A stretch of 64,000 bases of DNA from Nitrincola iocasae (GTDB lineage: Bacteria > Pseudomonadota > Gammaproteobacteria > Pseudomonadales > Balneatricaceae), in NCBI RefSeq assembly GCF_008727795.1, contig NZ_CP044222.1, forward strand, positions 806,001 through 870,000. Direction: 5' to 3'. The notes beneath the pieces were generated by a model. It did not search any database. It saw nothing but the letters and a program-made list of their open reading frames with translations, and was not told where the DNA came from. This document shows positions 1-9,502 of this stretch, piece by piece (positions within the stretch are counted from its first letter, which is position 1; the number at the start of each line of letters is the position of its first letter). A program made the position numbers and the translations under genes.

Positions 1-268
1 GACATGCTGGCCAGATGAGTAAACCAGAGGCGAGAATAACCACCAGCGCGCCGAACGCCAGTGGATAATAGTTTGGCAGGTCAAAACTTTCAGTTGACAT
101 GACCGAAAAAATCAGTGCTGGGGTGAAAATGTCGATATTGACCTTATTAGCAACGGACATATCAGTTGGACGCTTACGCGCATAGATAAAACCGATCAGC
201 ACAATGGCCAGCAACGGGAATATGGTCTGAAATATACGATCGGCGACCATCCAAGCGGTGACTTCCAT
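1..268 (-). CDS. AEC-family (auxin efflux carrier-like) transporter, 5' part only
   Basis: The reverse strand opens with an ATG at 266-268 and stays open to the window edge, giving the first 89 residues. The segment has a hydrophobic helix (FQTIFPLLAIVLIGFIYARK) followed by a NxFxxxPALIF-type stretch (VNIDIFTPALIF) and another hydrophobic helix. This is the usual N-terminus of AEC-family permeases (YfdV/MdcF relatives), which move organic anions across the inner membrane. The substrate cannot be told from this fragment. It is divergent from pdhR, so the 151 bp between them should hold both promoters. The family call rests on the helix pattern and the NxxxFxPALIF motif; the rest of the gene is outside the window. 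Confidence 0.75.
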   Translation of the reverse strand, partial: MEVTAWMVADRIFQTIFPLLAIVLIGFIYARKRPTDMSVANKVNIDIFTPALIFSVMSTESFDLPNYYPLAFGALVVILASGLLIWPAC

Positions 269-419
269 AAAAATAACCTGTTTACGCTTTGAAACCGCTG
301 ACTATACGATTAAGTGACTGCCATGTCAGGCCATTTATGGTTAAATTCCTTTTATATGGGGTGCCGGATGCAGGTCTGGCCACTGTGGTGGTGTTTTTCA
401 GCGAAAGGTAGCGAGTTCG

Positions 420-1199
420 ATGGTTTATAAAAGTGTCAGGCAGCCAAAAATATCTGATGTCATTATGCAGCAGATAGAAGAGATGATTCTTGAGGGTGCA
501 CTGAACCCTGGGCAACGATTGCCGCCTGAACGTGAGTTGTCAGTCAAGTTTGGCGTTTCTCGTCCATCCTTACGTGAAGCTGTGCAGAAATTGGTGGCCA
601 GAGGGTTGTTGAGCAGTCGTCATGGAGGCGGGACGTATGTGGCTGACAATCTTGGCTCGGGTTTTTCTGACCCGCTGATGTCATTGTTTGAAAGTCATCC
701 CGAAGCTCAGTATGATTTGCTGGAGTTTCGTTATGCATTAGAGGGTGTTTCGGCCTACTATGCCGCACTGCGGAGCACCTCGGCTGATAAACAGAACATC
801 CGTCATTGTTATGATGAGCTGCAACGCTTTCATGATTTGCGTGAATTTGATAACGAAGTACGTGCTGATGTGGAGTTTCATCTGTCTATTGCGGCAGCTG
901 CGCACAACACGGTGCTTCTGCATATGATGCGTGCGCTGTTCAGTCTGTTGAGTCATCATATCGGTGGCAATCTGAGCAAAATTTACCCCAAAGCTGATTA
1001 CCGTCATACCATACATGAACAACATGGGCTCCTGCTTGCTGCAATTGAAGCGGGTGATCCTGTTGCTGCAAGGCAGGCAGTTCATGATCATCTGGCCTAT
1101 GTTGAAGAAGTCTTGCAGGAACAGGGTAAAGAAAATACCCGGGTTGAACGCTCGTTACGCCGGGCTGATCTTAATCTGCAAGATAAAACAGCAAGTTAG
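420..1199 (+). CDS. pdhR: PdhR-type GntR/FadR-subfamily transcriptional repressor
   Basis: A 259-residue regulator. Residues about 8-72 form a GntR winged helix (GQRLPPERELSVKFGVSRPSLREAVQ, then a Gly-rich wing near 65-72). Residues about 98-225 form an all-helical FCD ligand-binding domain, in which the conserved acidic/His residues of the FadR subfamily are visible (DVEFHLSIAAAAHN). In E. coli PdhR senses pyruvate and represses the pyruvate dehydrogenase operon. The gene lies 197 bp upstream of aceE in the same direction, which is the classical arrangement, and a FadR-type operator sits in the gap. The ATG at 420 is preceded by a GAAAGGTAG purine run. Assignment to PdhR rather than another FCD regulator relies on the aceEF context. 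Confidence 0.92.
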   Translation: MVYKSVRQPKISDVIMQQIEEMILEGALNPGQRLPPERELSVKFGVSRPSLREAVQKLVARGLLSSRHGGGTYVADNLGSGFSDPLMSLFESHPEAQYDLLEFRYALEGVSAYYAALRSTSADKQNIRHCYDELQRFHDLREFDNEVRADVEFHLSIAAAAHNTVLLHMMRALFSLLSHHIGGNLSKIYPKADYRHTIHEQHGLLLAAIEAGDPVAARQAVHDHLAYVEEVLQEQGKENTRVERSLRRADLNLQDKTAS

Positions 1200-1295
1200 T
1201 CAATCAAATCTTGTATATTTATTACATCTTTCGTTTCTTTTTACTCAATATGTGTGTCTATTTTTCGCAATATGGACATAAAAAACCGAAAAAGG

Positions 1296-1306
1296 TAGTA
1301 TTACTA
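1296..1306. promoter_or_regulatory. Predicted PdhR/FadR-type operator upstream of aceE
   Basis: The sequence TAGTATTACTA is an odd-centred palindrome, extended by one base each side to 13 bp at 1295-1307. It fits the t-n-G-T-a-n-t-A-C-n-a consensus known for operators of the FadR subfamily of GntR regulators. It lies about 90 bp before the aceE start and about 100 bp after pdhR, where a PdhR operator would be expected. Binding is inferred, not shown. Confidence 0.5.
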
Positions 1307-1396
1307 CATAATAATTTCTGTGCGATGCAGCATGCAAAACGTGCGGCATACGTCTAGGCTTCATAATACAGTTATCAACTGGTCGGAGAATACAAA

Positions 1397-4054
1397 GTGC
1401 ACGACATAAAAGAAGATGTGGATCCATTAGAAACTCAAGAATGGTTAGACGCGCTTGAGTCAGTTGCCAAGCACGAAGGTGATGACAGAGCACGCTATAT
1501 TTTAAAGAAGCTGGGTCACAAGGCTGCTGATATCGGGCTCGGCGCCGCCGGTTCGTTAACCACACCCTACTGTAATACTATTTCACCACGTGATGAAGTG
1601 CGTATGCCGGGTGATCTGTTTATGGAGCGACGTATCCGCTCCTTTATTCGCTGGAATGCCATGGCGATGGTCATGCGTGCCAACGACAATAATGATGCAT
1701 TAGGCGGACATATTTCCAGCTTCTCATCATCCGCTACGCTGTATGACATAGGTTTTAACTACTTCTTTCATGGGCCGGAAGGTGATCGTGAATCGGATAT
1801 GGTGTTTTTTCAGGGCCATATTTCTCCGGGTATCTATGCCCGTGCCTATCTTGAAGGACGTTTGACTGAAGAACAGATGGATAATTTCCGTCGCGAAGTA
1901 GATGGCAATGGTCTGCCTTCATATCCGCACCCTTGGCTGATGCCTGACTTCTGGCAGTTCCCAACTGTATCCATGGGGCTAGGGCCGATTCAGGCAATCT
2001 ATCAGGCGCATGTCATGCGTTATCTGTCTGCGCGCGATTTGGTTAAGCGCGGTGAGCGTAAAGTCTGGGCCTTCCTCGGCGATGGAGAGTGTGATGAGCC
2101 TGAGTCATTGGGCGCCATTTCTCTGGCGGGTCGTGAGCAGTTAGAAAACCTGGTGTTTGTGGTGAACTGCAACCTGCAACGCCTGGATGGTCCTGTCCGT
2201 GGTAATGGTAAGATCGTTCAAGAGCTGGAATCCATCTTCCGCGGTGCCGGATGGAATGTGATCAAATGCTTATGGGGTCGTCATTGGGATCCATTATTTG
2301 AAAAGGACCATAAGGGGCTGTTACAGAAGCGCATGGACGAAGTCGTCGATGGCGAATTGCAGAACTACAAGGCTAATGGCGGGGCATATACTCGAGAGCA
2401 TTTCTTTGGCAAATATCCGGAACTACTGGAAATGGTCAAGGATATGTCGGATCAGGACATTATGAACCTGAATCGCGGTGGCCATGATCCTTACAAGGTA
2501 TATGCAGCCTATCATGAAGCAATGAGTCATAAAGGCAAGCCTACCGTCATCCTGGCGCAAACCGTTAAAGGGTATGGTACTGGTCAGTCAGGGCAGGCTA
2601 AAAACGATACTCATTCACTCAAGAAAGTGGCAATAGATGACCTTAAACTCTTTCGAGATAATTTCAATATTCCACTGACAGACGAGCAGTTGGAAACGGT
2701 ACCTTATTACCGTCCTTCGCCCGATTCACCTGAAATGAAGTACATGTTTGAGCGGCGTAAACAACTGGGTGGTTTTTATCCGGCTCGACGCAGCAGTTTT
2801 GAAAAGCTGGACACACCTGAACTAGATGCTTTCAGTAGCCAGCTCAAGGGTACCGGTGAGCGTGAAATCTCAACGCAGATGGCGTTGAACCGTGTGATGA
2901 GCACCCTGGTTAAAGATAAAAGTATCGGTAATCGTGTAGTGCCGATTGTGCCGGATGAAGCGCGTACCTTTGGTATGGAAGGCATGTTCCGCCAGTTGGG
3001 TATTTATACTTCTCAGGGTCAGCGTTACACGCCACACGACCGTGATCAGATCATGTTCTATAAAGAGTCAAAAACCGGTCAGATACTCGAAGAAGGTATC
3101 AATGAGTCAGGTGCGTTCAGTGCCTGGCTGGCGTGTGCGACCTCTTACAGTAATAACAACTGTCCGGTGATCCCTTTCTATATTTTCTATTCCATGTTTG
3201 GTTTCCAGCGGGTGATGGACCTGACCTGGGCGGCTGGCGACTCGCAGGCGCGCGGTTTCCTGATCGGGGCAACCTCAGGACGTACCACCCTGAATGGTGA
3301 GGGTTTGCAGCATCAGGATGGCCACAGCCACTTGATGGCGCAGATGATCCCCAACTGTGTCAGCTATGATCCGACCTACAGTTATGAATTGACTGTGATT
3401 ATCCAGGACGGTCTGAAACGGATGTTCCATGATCAGGAAAACAAGTTCTACTACGTAACAACGCTGAACGAAAACTATCAGCATCCGGATATGCCAGCTG
3501 GTGCTGAAGAAGGCATCATTAAGGGAATGTACCTGCTGGATGAGGGTAAGAAAGCCGAGTTGCGGGTACAGCTGATGGGTTGTGGTTCAATTCTGCGTGA
3601 AGTCCGTGAGGCAGCCAGTATTCTGCGCGATGAGTTTGGTGTCGAGGCGGATGTCTGGAGCACCACCTCAATCAATGAACTACGTCGTGATGCACAGGCC
3701 GTATATCGCTGGAACATGCTGCACCCAGAAGAGCAGCCACGTGAATCCTATGTCGAGCAGTGTCTGAAAGGACGCGAAGGACCGGTAGTGGCATCGACGG
3801 ATTATATGCGTATGTACGCGGATCAGTTGCGTGAGTATATCCCGCGCCGTTACAAAGTACTGGGTACCGATGGCTTTGGCCGTTCTGATACCCGTGCGAA
3901 ACTGCGTGAGTTCTTCGAAGTGAATCGACACTATGTGGTGGTTGCCGCACTCAAGGCGCTGCAGGAAGATGGCAAGCTGGAGGCGTCCGTCGTCGCCAAG
4001 GCCATGCAGAAGTTCAATATCAACCCTGAAAAGCCGGCCCCCTGGACCGTGTGA
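1397..4054 (+). CDS. aceE: Pyruvate dehydrogenase E1 component (homodimeric type)
   Basis: An 885-residue protein, the normal length for bacterial homodimeric E1p. It decarboxylates pyruvate with thiamine diphosphate and acetylates the lipoyl groups of E2 (AceF). The ThDP/Mg2+ motif runs from GDGECDE at residues 228-234 to NCNLQRLDGPV near 257-267. The N-terminus (DVDPLETQEWLDALESV) matches the E2-binding start of the family. The start is a GTG at 1397, with GGAGAA seven bases upstream; no ATG nearby gives a better start. aceF begins 39 bp downstream, so the two are cotranscribed. Control is probably by PdhR through the palindrome at 1295-1307. Confidence 0.98.
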   Translation: MHDIKEDVDPLETQEWLDALESVAKHEGDDRARYILKKLGHKAADIGLGAAGSLTTPYCNTISPRDEVRMPGDLFMERRIRSFIRWNAMAMVMRANDNNDALGGHISSFSSSATLYDIGFNYFFHGPEGDRESDMVFFQGHISPGIYARAYLEGRLTEEQMDNFRREVDGNGLPSYPHPWLMPDFWQFPTVSMGLGPIQAIYQAHVMRYLSARDLVKRGERKVWAFLGDGECDEPESLGAISLAGREQLENLVFVVNCNLQRLDGPVRGNGKIVQELESIFRGAGWNVIKCLWGRHWDPLFEKDHKGLLQKRMDEVVDGELQNYKANGGAYTREHFFGKYPELLEMVKDMSDQDIMNLNRGGHDPYKVYAAYHEAMSHKGKPTVILAQTVKGYGTGQSGQAKNDTHSLKKVAIDDLKLFRDNFNIPLTDEQLETVPYYRPSPDSPEMKYMFERRKQLGGFYPARRSSFEKLDTPELDAFSSQLKGTGEREISTQMALNRVMSTLVKDKSIGNRVVPIVPDEARTFGMEGMFRQLGIYTSQGQRYTPHDRDQIMFYKESKTGQILEEGINESGAFSAWLACATSYSNNNCPVIPFYIFYSMFGFQRVMDLTWAAGDSQARGFLIGATSGRTTLNGEGLQHQDGHSHLMAQMIPNCVSYDPTYSYELTVIIQDGLKRMFHDQENKFYYVTTLNENYQHPDMPAGAEEGIIKGMYLLDEGKKAELRVQLMGCGSILREVREAASILRDEFGVEADVWSTTSINELRRDAQAVYRWNMLHPEEQPRESYVEQCLKGREGPVVASTDYMRMYADQLREYIPRRYKVLGTDGFGRSDTRAKLREFFEVNRHYVVVAALKALQEDGKLEASVVAKAMQKFNINPEKPAPWTV

Positions 4055-4093
4055 TACAGGCACTTCTGACTGGTTAAGCGAGAGGATACGAAT

Positions 4094-6070
4094 GTGAGTA
4101 AAATTACCGTAACAGTTCCGGACATTGGTGGTTATGAAGGCGTCGATATCATTGAACTCTGTGTCAAAGAGGGCGATGTGGTAGCCGAAGGCGATTCCCT
4201 GATTGTACTGGAAACCGATAAAGCCTCGATGGAGGTTCCATCCACAGCTGCAGGCAAAATTACCAAGGTATTACTGAAAGAAGGTGAGACCTGTAGTGAA
4301 GGTGATGCCGTTGTTGAATTAGAAGTGGAAGCGGGTGAGCCAGTGGCAGAAGAGCCAGCGGCTGCTGAAAAACCGACGGCTGCAGAAGCAGCGCCTGCGC
4401 CCGCTTCATCAGCCCCGCAGGCTGCGGCTTCAGGCGGCATTGAAAAAGTCTTGATCCCTGATCTGAGTGGCGCGGACGATGTTGATGTCATTGAAGTGCT
4501 GGTCAAGGTGGGCGACAGTGTTAACGAAGGCGACAGCCTGATTACCCTGGAAACCGACAAGGCGTCGATGGAAGTGCCTGCACCCATGTCGGGTGTGATC
4601 AAAGCGATGCATATCAAGGAAGGTGACAAGGTTAATGAAAATGACCTGTTACTGGAACTGGAAGTCGAAGGTGCCGCTGCACCAGCGTCTGCATCGGCTG
4701 ATGCCTCTACAGCCGAGCCTGCACCTGCTAAAGAGCCTGAACCAGCTAAAGAAGCCAGCGGTCCAGCACCAGCCGCTTCAGGCGGTGTGGAAAAAGTGCT
4801 GATCCCGGATCTCAGTGGCGCCACCGATGTGGATGTTATCGAAGTCCTGGTCAAAGCGGGTGACAGTGTCAGTGAGGGCGACAGTCTGATTACGCTGGAA
4901 ACCGACAAGGCGTCGATGGAAGTCCCTGCGCCTAAATCGGGCGTGATCAAAGTGATGCACATCAAGGAAGGTGACAAGGTTAATGAAAACGACCTGTTGC
5001 TGGAGCTTGAAGTCGCAGGCAGTGCACCAGCCCCTGCAGCTGCAGAGGAAAAGGCAGCTGCACCTAAAGCCGCCCCCGCAGCTGAGAGCGCACCCGCCCC
5101 AGCCGCCGCAAAAGCCGCTTCGGTAGCAGATCTGAATGCACTGGAAAAAAGCAACCGTCAGGTGCATGCTGGTCCGGCTGTGCGTGCCCTGGCGCGTGAG
5201 TTCGGTGTCGATCTGTCCAAAGTCAGTGGTACCGGTCCGAAAAACCGCATACTCAAAGAAGATGTACAGCTCTACGTTAAAACAGCGCTGAAACAGATCG
5301 CCGACAAGCCACAGGCTGCTGTCTCGGGTGGTTCGGGAATACCGGCAATACCTGAGGTAGATTTCAGTCAGTTTGGTGAAATCGAGATGGTCAAGCTGAG
5401 CAAAATTGCTCGCCTGACCCGCGATAACATGGCCCGTTGCTGGCTGAACATTCCCCATGTGACGCAATTCGATGATGCCGATATCACCGAACTGGAAGCG
5501 TTCCGCAAGGAGATGAAGGAAGAAGCGTTGAAGTCAGGTGTGAAACTGACGCCACTGCCTTTCCTGATTAAAGCCTGCGCACTTGCCCTGTCGCGTCATC
5601 AGAAGTTTAACGCGTCTCTGCATGCCGACGGCGAGCATGTTGTGTATAAGAAATATGTCAACATCGGTCTGGCCGTCGATACACCGAATGGCTTGATGGT
5701 GCCGGTCATTAAAGATGCTGATAAAAAGAGCGTTTACGATCTGTCCAAAGAAGCCGCTGAACTGGCTGGCAAGGCCAAAGATCGCAAACTCAAGCCAAAT
5801 GAGATGCAAGGTGCCTGCTTTACCATCTCAAGTTTGGGTGGCATTGGCGGCACTGGCTTTACGCCAATCGTGAATGCACCTGAGGTTGCCATACTGGGTG
5901 TTTCCAAAGCGGATATCAAGCCGCGCTGGAATGGTAAAGAGTTTGAGCCTCGGCTGATGTTACCGCTGTGCCTTTCCTATGATCACCGTGCTATCAATGG
6001 CAGTGATGCGGGTCGTTTCTTGACCGAACTGAATGGCTTGCTCAGCGATATTCGGCGTTTGCTGCTGTGA
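4094..6070 (+). CDS. aceF: Dihydrolipoyllysine acetyltransferase, pyruvate dehydrogenase E2
   Basis: A 658-residue E2 core of the pyruvate dehydrogenase complex, transferring acetyl groups from lipoamide to CoA. Three lipoyl domains are seen, each with the ETDKASM lipoylation loop (Lys43, Lys156, Lys272). They are joined by Ala/Pro/Glu-rich linkers and followed by a peripheral-subunit-binding domain (about 358-396, HAGPAVRALAREFGVDLSKV) and a catalytic domain ending near DHRAING (His631). The second and third lipoyl domains are nearly identical, even at DNA level. The start is GTG at 4094: the overlapping ATG at 4092 reads straight into TGA. Asn in place of Asp in HxxxDG is normal for Azotobacter/Pseudomonas-type E2p. 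No E3 gene (lpd) follows. Confidence 0.97.
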   Translation: MSKITVTVPDIGGYEGVDIIELCVKEGDVVAEGDSLIVLETDKASMEVPSTAAGKITKVLLKEGETCSEGDAVVELEVEAGEPVAEEPAAAEKPTAAEAAPAPASSAPQAAASGGIEKVLIPDLSGADDVDVIEVLVKVGDSVNEGDSLITLETDKASMEVPAPMSGVIKAMHIKEGDKVNENDLLLELEVEGAAAPASASADASTAEPAPAKEPEPAKEASGPAPAASGGVEKVLIPDLSGATDVDVIEVLVKAGDSVSEGDSLITLETDKASMEVPAPKSGVIKVMHIKEGDKVNENDLLLELEVAGSAPAPAAAEEKAAAPKAAPAAESAPAPAAAKAASVADLNALEKSNRQVHAGPAVRALAREFGVDLSKVSGTGPKNRILKEDVQLYVKTALKQIADKPQAAVSGGSGIPAIPEVDFSQFGEIEMVKLSKIARLTRDNMARCWLNIPHVTQFDDADITELEAFRKEMKEEALKSGVKLTPLPFLIKACALALSRHQKFNASLHADGEHVVYKKYVNIGLAVDTPNGLMVPVIKDADKKSVYDLSKEAAELAGKAKDRKLKPNEMQGACFTISSLGGIGGTGFTPIVNAPEVAILGVSKADIKPRWNGKEFEPRLMLPLCLSYDHRAINGSDAGRFLTELNGLLSDIRRLLL

Positions 6071-6095
6071 ACTGAAGTACATTGATCGATGACTC

Positions 6096-6119
6096 AAGGC
6101 CCCTTTTGGGGCCTTTTTT
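6096..6119 (+). terminator. Rho-independent terminator after aceF
   Basis: AAGGCCCC, a TTTT loop and GGGGCC(TT) form an 8-bp GC-rich stem followed directly by a run of six T. It starts 25 bp after the aceF stop and separates the pdh operon from the T6SS operon. Confidence 0.92.
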
Positions 6120-6287
6120 GATCTGGATCGTAAAAAAATCAATTTATATTTGCCAAGGGTCCGGTAATGGGTGGTAGAATCCTTCGTCAACGCTAAGTCT
6201 GGCAATCCGGGATGTATGTCAGAGCGTTGAATTAAAGCAGAGTCTGCGGAGTATGCAGGCTTAAATGGAGCTTGAAAGGAGTTCGAG

Positions 6288-7652
6288 ATGCTGATGGAGC
6301 TGAGAGTTATCAGTGAACAGCAATTGCAGCTGAAAGACCGATGTTCAATCCAGTTGGAAAGTGAGCTACTCTCGATAGGGAGAGGGGCCGATAACCAATG
6401 GGTTCTTCCAGATGATAATCTGCACTTATCCGGTAAGCACTGCATTGTCAGTCGTAAAAATGACAATTTTATTATTACCGATCTGAGCACCAACGGTGTG
6501 TACCTGGATAGTCAGGAAAAGCCTTTGGGGCGTGGCCGTAGTGCTGTACTGAAGCATGGCTCCCTGATCCGTATGGGTGACTACCGAATCAGTGTATCGA
6601 TTGATCAGCCCTCTGGCAGACAAGCCGATAGCGTTGCTTTTCATTCCAGTGAACTTGCTGGTAGTGCTTTAACGGCGGCGTTAGCGAATACCTCTGCAGC
6701 CGCATCGACAGTCCCCACCTCGCCGGATATACAGACCTCTGATGATCACTTGAGTCCTGAACGGGTCAGCTTAACGACATCCCGACCTAAGGCTTTGTCT
6801 GACCAGCAAAGGGTTCTACCCGATGATTGGTTCCTTAGCTTGGATGCAGCCGAGTCCAGAGTGTCTATTGATCAGCCGGAAGCACCTCCAGAAATAACGG
6901 ATGCTCCGTTTACCGCACCCGTAGCCGAACCCGAACCCGCACCCGTAGCCGAACTCGCAGAAACTGAAACTGCCTTTGTTCCTATGCAAGCAGTTGCCGA
7001 TGAGACACAATCCTCAACGCCCCCGGCAGCCTCTGCAGCAGCACCGGCAGATTTGCTATCTGACGACGCTGCGACAGTAAGGCGAATTCTGCAGGCTGCT
7101 GATCTGGACCCCTCGCTGCTTAAAGATTCGCCTCTGCTGGCTGATCGACTCGGGTCACTGCTTAAAACCTTTGCCAATGGCATGATACAGGCGTTGGCAA
7201 CGCGCTCTCTGGTTAAGGGAGAGTTTCGTTTGCAACAGACCATGATACAACCAACCGATAATAATCCTTTCAAATTCTCCCCCACTGGCCGTGAGGCACT
7301 GAACATTATTTTGTTTTCAGATGGGCAGGCCTATCAGGCTGGAGATAAGGCCATAGAAGAAAGTTTTGCCGATATACAGGCGCATCAACTGGCGATGATG
7401 TCAGGCGTTCAGGAGGCTTTGTTTAAATTGCTGAAGCGTCTCGATCCCGAATCGCTGGAAACACAGTTTCAGCGCAAGCCGCGTCACCTCACGGGGATGC
7501 CAGGCCTGAAAAAAGTGAACTACTGGGAAGAATATAAAGATTTTTATGAAACCTTGAAAGCGAGCATGTCGGATGATCTGCAGGGATTTTTTATCAAGGA
7601 GTTTGGTATGGCGTATGAAGACCAACTTAAAAAGCTTAATCATGACAGTTAG
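6288..7652 (+). CDS. tagH: T6SS FHA-domain scaffold protein (Fha/TagH)
   Basis: A 454-residue cytosolic protein. An N-terminal FHA domain (about 22-100) shows the phosphothreonine-binding pattern SIGRGADNQWVLPDD, then SGKHC and DLSTNGVYLD. A long Pro/Ala/Glu-rich linker with short repeats (APVAEPEPAP) follows, and about residues 255-445 match the C-terminal domain of T6SS FHA proteins. In HSI-I systems Fha1 is phosphorylated by PpkA, dephosphorylated by PppA, and turns assembly on; all three partners are encoded here. It is the first gene of the T6SS operon, with a good AAAGGAG ribosome site eight bases before ATG 6288, and it overlaps tssJ. The 168 bp upstream must hold the operon promoter, but I see no convincing -35/-10 pair. 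Confidence 0.93.
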   Translation: MLMELRVISEQQLQLKDRCSIQLESELLSIGRGADNQWVLPDDNLHLSGKHCIVSRKNDNFIITDLSTNGVYLDSQEKPLGRGRSAVLKHGSLIRMGDYRISVSIDQPSGRQADSVAFHSSELAGSALTAALANTSAAASTVPTSPDIQTSDDHLSPERVSLTTSRPKALSDQQRVLPDDWFLSLDAAESRVSIDQPEAPPEITDAPFTAPVAEPEPAPVAELAETETAFVPMQAVADETQSSTPPAASAAAPADLLSDDAATVRRILQAADLDPSLLKDSPLLADRLGSLLKTFANGMIQALATRSLVKGEFRLQQTMIQPTDNNPFKFSPTGREALNIILFSDGQAYQAGDKAIEESFADIQAHQLAMMSGVQEALFKLLKRLDPESLETQFQRKPRHLTGMPGLKKVNYWEEYKDFYETLKASMSDDLQGFFIKEFGMAYEDQLKKLNHDS

Positions 7653-8145
7653 TCAGCGCTGGTTGTTATTGGCCTTGTTCAGTGTGCTGTCAGGCTGCAG
7701 TGCATTGGATGCAATGCGTATTATCGGTAGTCAGGAAGGAAAGTTTTTTGTCAGTGTTGAGCTGATTGCTGATGCGCACCTTAATCCGAGTGCGTTGAAC
7801 CAATCTTATCCAGTCGAGGTGCAGGTGTTCCTTATGGAACGCGAATCAGAATTTGTACGTGCGGACTATTTTGAATTTCATAATCATCAAGCTGCCAGTG
7901 TTTCAGATCTGGCAAAAACAGTTGTTATTCGTCCGGGTAGTCGTGAAACGATCCTGTTTGAAATTGATGAATATGTTCGTTTCGTAGGTGTCGTTGCATC
8001 CTTCCAGGATATAGATAATGCCACCTGGCGAGATGTGGTTCAGGTGGGAGATAACCGTGGGTTTATCGGTAAATACCTCAGCTTGAATAACCATGTTCAG
8101 TTACATGTGAATCTAGAAGGTAAAGTGGTTACATTCGAAAAATAA
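7642..8145 (+). CDS. tssJ: T6SS outer-membrane lipoprotein TssJ
   Basis: A 167-residue lipoprotein. A short hydrophobic signal ends in the lipobox LSGC (Cys19), followed by a beta-rich domain as in TssJ/SciN. It anchors the TssJ-TssL-TssM membrane complex to the outer membrane and touches the periplasmic part of TssM. I chose ATG 7642, which overlaps the end of fha by 11 nt and gives a compact signal peptide. ATG 7615 in the same frame would add nine residues (MKTNLKSLI) and also give a plausible signal, so the start is uncertain. It lies directly before tssK. Confidence 0.9.
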   Translation: MTVSQRWLLLALFSVLSGCSALDAMRIIGSQEGKFFVSVELIADAHLNPSALNQSYPVEVQVFLMERESEFVRADYFEFHNHQAASVSDLAKTVVIRPGSRETILFEIDEYVRFVGVVASFQDIDNATWRDVVQVGDNRGFIGKYLSLNNHVQLHVNLEGKVVTFEK

Positions 8146-8159
8146 AAGGAAGTATTTCG

Positions 8160-9488
8160 ATGAGTTGGCATAAAAAAGTTGCCTGGACTGAGGGCATGTT
8201 TATTCGCCCGCAGCATTTTCAGCAGCAGGACCGGTATTTTGAAAAACTGATCAACCTGAAAACCACGGCGCTGAGCGGTTATGCATGGGGAATCACCAGT
8301 CTCTCTTTAGACGACGGTGCCTTAAAAATCGGAAAGGTGCTGGTTCGCGAATGTAGCGGGATTTTTGAAGATGGTACGCCCTTTGATATGCCGGGTACGG
8401 ATTCCTTGCCAGATGCACTGGATGTCAGCGAGTTACAGGATGGTGATCGGATCAACTTATGCTTGCCGCTGTGGAAAAATGGCAGTGTCGATATGGATCG
8501 CCCCCAGAGAACTGCCAGCAATGCCCGCTTTCGGATTGAAACCCAGCAGTTTACCGATGTGGTGGCAGACACCAACAGTCTAGCCGATATAGACGTTGCG
8601 CATAAGAAAATTCAGCTGAAATCTGAACGCCTTACCCATCAGCAGAATACCGTGATCCCGATTGCTCAGGTGCATTCTGTCGCCGGCGATGAAATTCGTT
8701 TGGATAAACGTTTTATTCCACCCGCACTGTTTGTTGTCTCTGATGCCAATCTTCAGGGGTATGTGCGGGAAATTACCGGTCTGTTGTCTCTGCGTAGCCA
8801 GTTGTATTCCCAACGTATTTTAAATGCCGGGACGGAAGCTGCCGCCGATATTTCTGACTTGCTGCTACTGCAGATTACCAATCGTTATAAAGCCTTGTTC
8901 GAGCATTTTGGTCGCTTGGGCAGGTTGCATCCACTGGAGATCTACGAACAAGGGCTCAGTCTTGCAGCAGAACTCGCTACCTTCACGTCAGAGACGCGGT
9001 CGTTGACAGAGCTGCTGGGCTATAACCATCAGGATCTCAAAGGCTGCTTTGATGAACTGATGCTGGAGTTGAACCGGTCGTTGAATACCCTGCTGGAGCA
9101 AAATGCTTATCGGATAGAGCTTGAAGTGAAAAGCTATGGCGTCCGCATCGGCATGATACCGGGTGAAGAGTTAAGTGAGCGCTCCTATGTATTAGTTGTG
9201 TCTTCGGATTTACCCAAAGAAGCACTCCGAAGTAAATTTCCCACTCATTTGAAAATAGGGCCAGTAGAACATATTACGCAACTGGTGAATCGACAGCTTC
9301 CCGGTATTCGCATTGAGCCGATGCCGGTGGCACCGAGACAGATACCCTACTATGGCGGTGCTGTCTATTTTGAACTTCAGGCGCAAGGACGTTTATGGGA
9401 AGCCATTCGCACTAACCGGGCAATTGCACTGCATATCGGCGAACAATTTCCCGATCTGAAAATGGACCTTTGGGCGATCAAACAGTAA
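8160..9488 (+). CDS. tssK: T6SS baseplate protein TssK
   Basis: A 442-residue protein starting with the family signature WTEGMFIRPQHFQQQDRYFE (residues 9-28). TssK is a trimeric cytosolic connector that links the TssFGE baseplate wedges to TssL and TssM at the inner membrane, and it resembles phage receptor-binding proteins. Its length is typical (about 440). It has a GGAAG ribosome site before ATG 8160 and is followed after 14 bp by tssL. Confidence 0.97.
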   Translation: MSWHKKVAWTEGMFIRPQHFQQQDRYFEKLINLKTTALSGYAWGITSLSLDDGALKIGKVLVRECSGIFEDGTPFDMPGTDSLPDALDVSELQDGDRINLCLPLWKNGSVDMDRPQRTASNARFRIETQQFTDVVADTNSLADIDVAHKKIQLKSERLTHQQNTVIPIAQVHSVAGDEIRLDKRFIPPALFVVSDANLQGYVREITGLLSLRSQLYSQRILNAGTEAAADISDLLLLQITNRYKALFEHFGRLGRLHPLEIYEQGLSLAAELATFTSETRSLTELLGYNHQDLKGCFDELMLELNRSLNTLLEQNAYRIELEVKSYGVRIGMIPGEELSERSYVLVVSSDLPKEALRSKFPTHLKIGPVEHITQLVNRQLPGIRIEPMPVAPRQIPYYGGAVYFELQAQGRLWEAIRTNRAIALHIGEQFPDLKMDLWAIKQ

Positions 9489-9502
9489 CACAGGAACGGT
9501 GT

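Noticed and set aside
4440..5010. Tandem DNA repeat in aceF as a possible recombination artefact
   Set aside because: Multiple near-identical lipoyl domains are usual in gammaproteobacterial E2p and the frame is intact.
4132..5154. Long antisense reading frame of 340 codons opposite aceF
   Set aside because: Its composition (Ala, Ser, Thr, Gly) mirrors the repeated lipoyl domains and linkers; there is no ribosome site and it is a shadow of aceF.
5980..6000. aceF has HxxxNG in place of the textbook HxxxDG active-site motif
   Set aside because: Azotobacter and Pseudomonas E2p proteins also carry Asn here, so it is a normal subtype, not a broken enzyme.
6150..6180. TTGCCA and TAGAAT as a sigma-70 promoter for the T6SS operon
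   Set aside because: The spacing is 19 bp and both boxes are imperfect; a TGGC stretch nearby lacks the paired TGC for a sigma-54 site. No promoter can be called with confidence.
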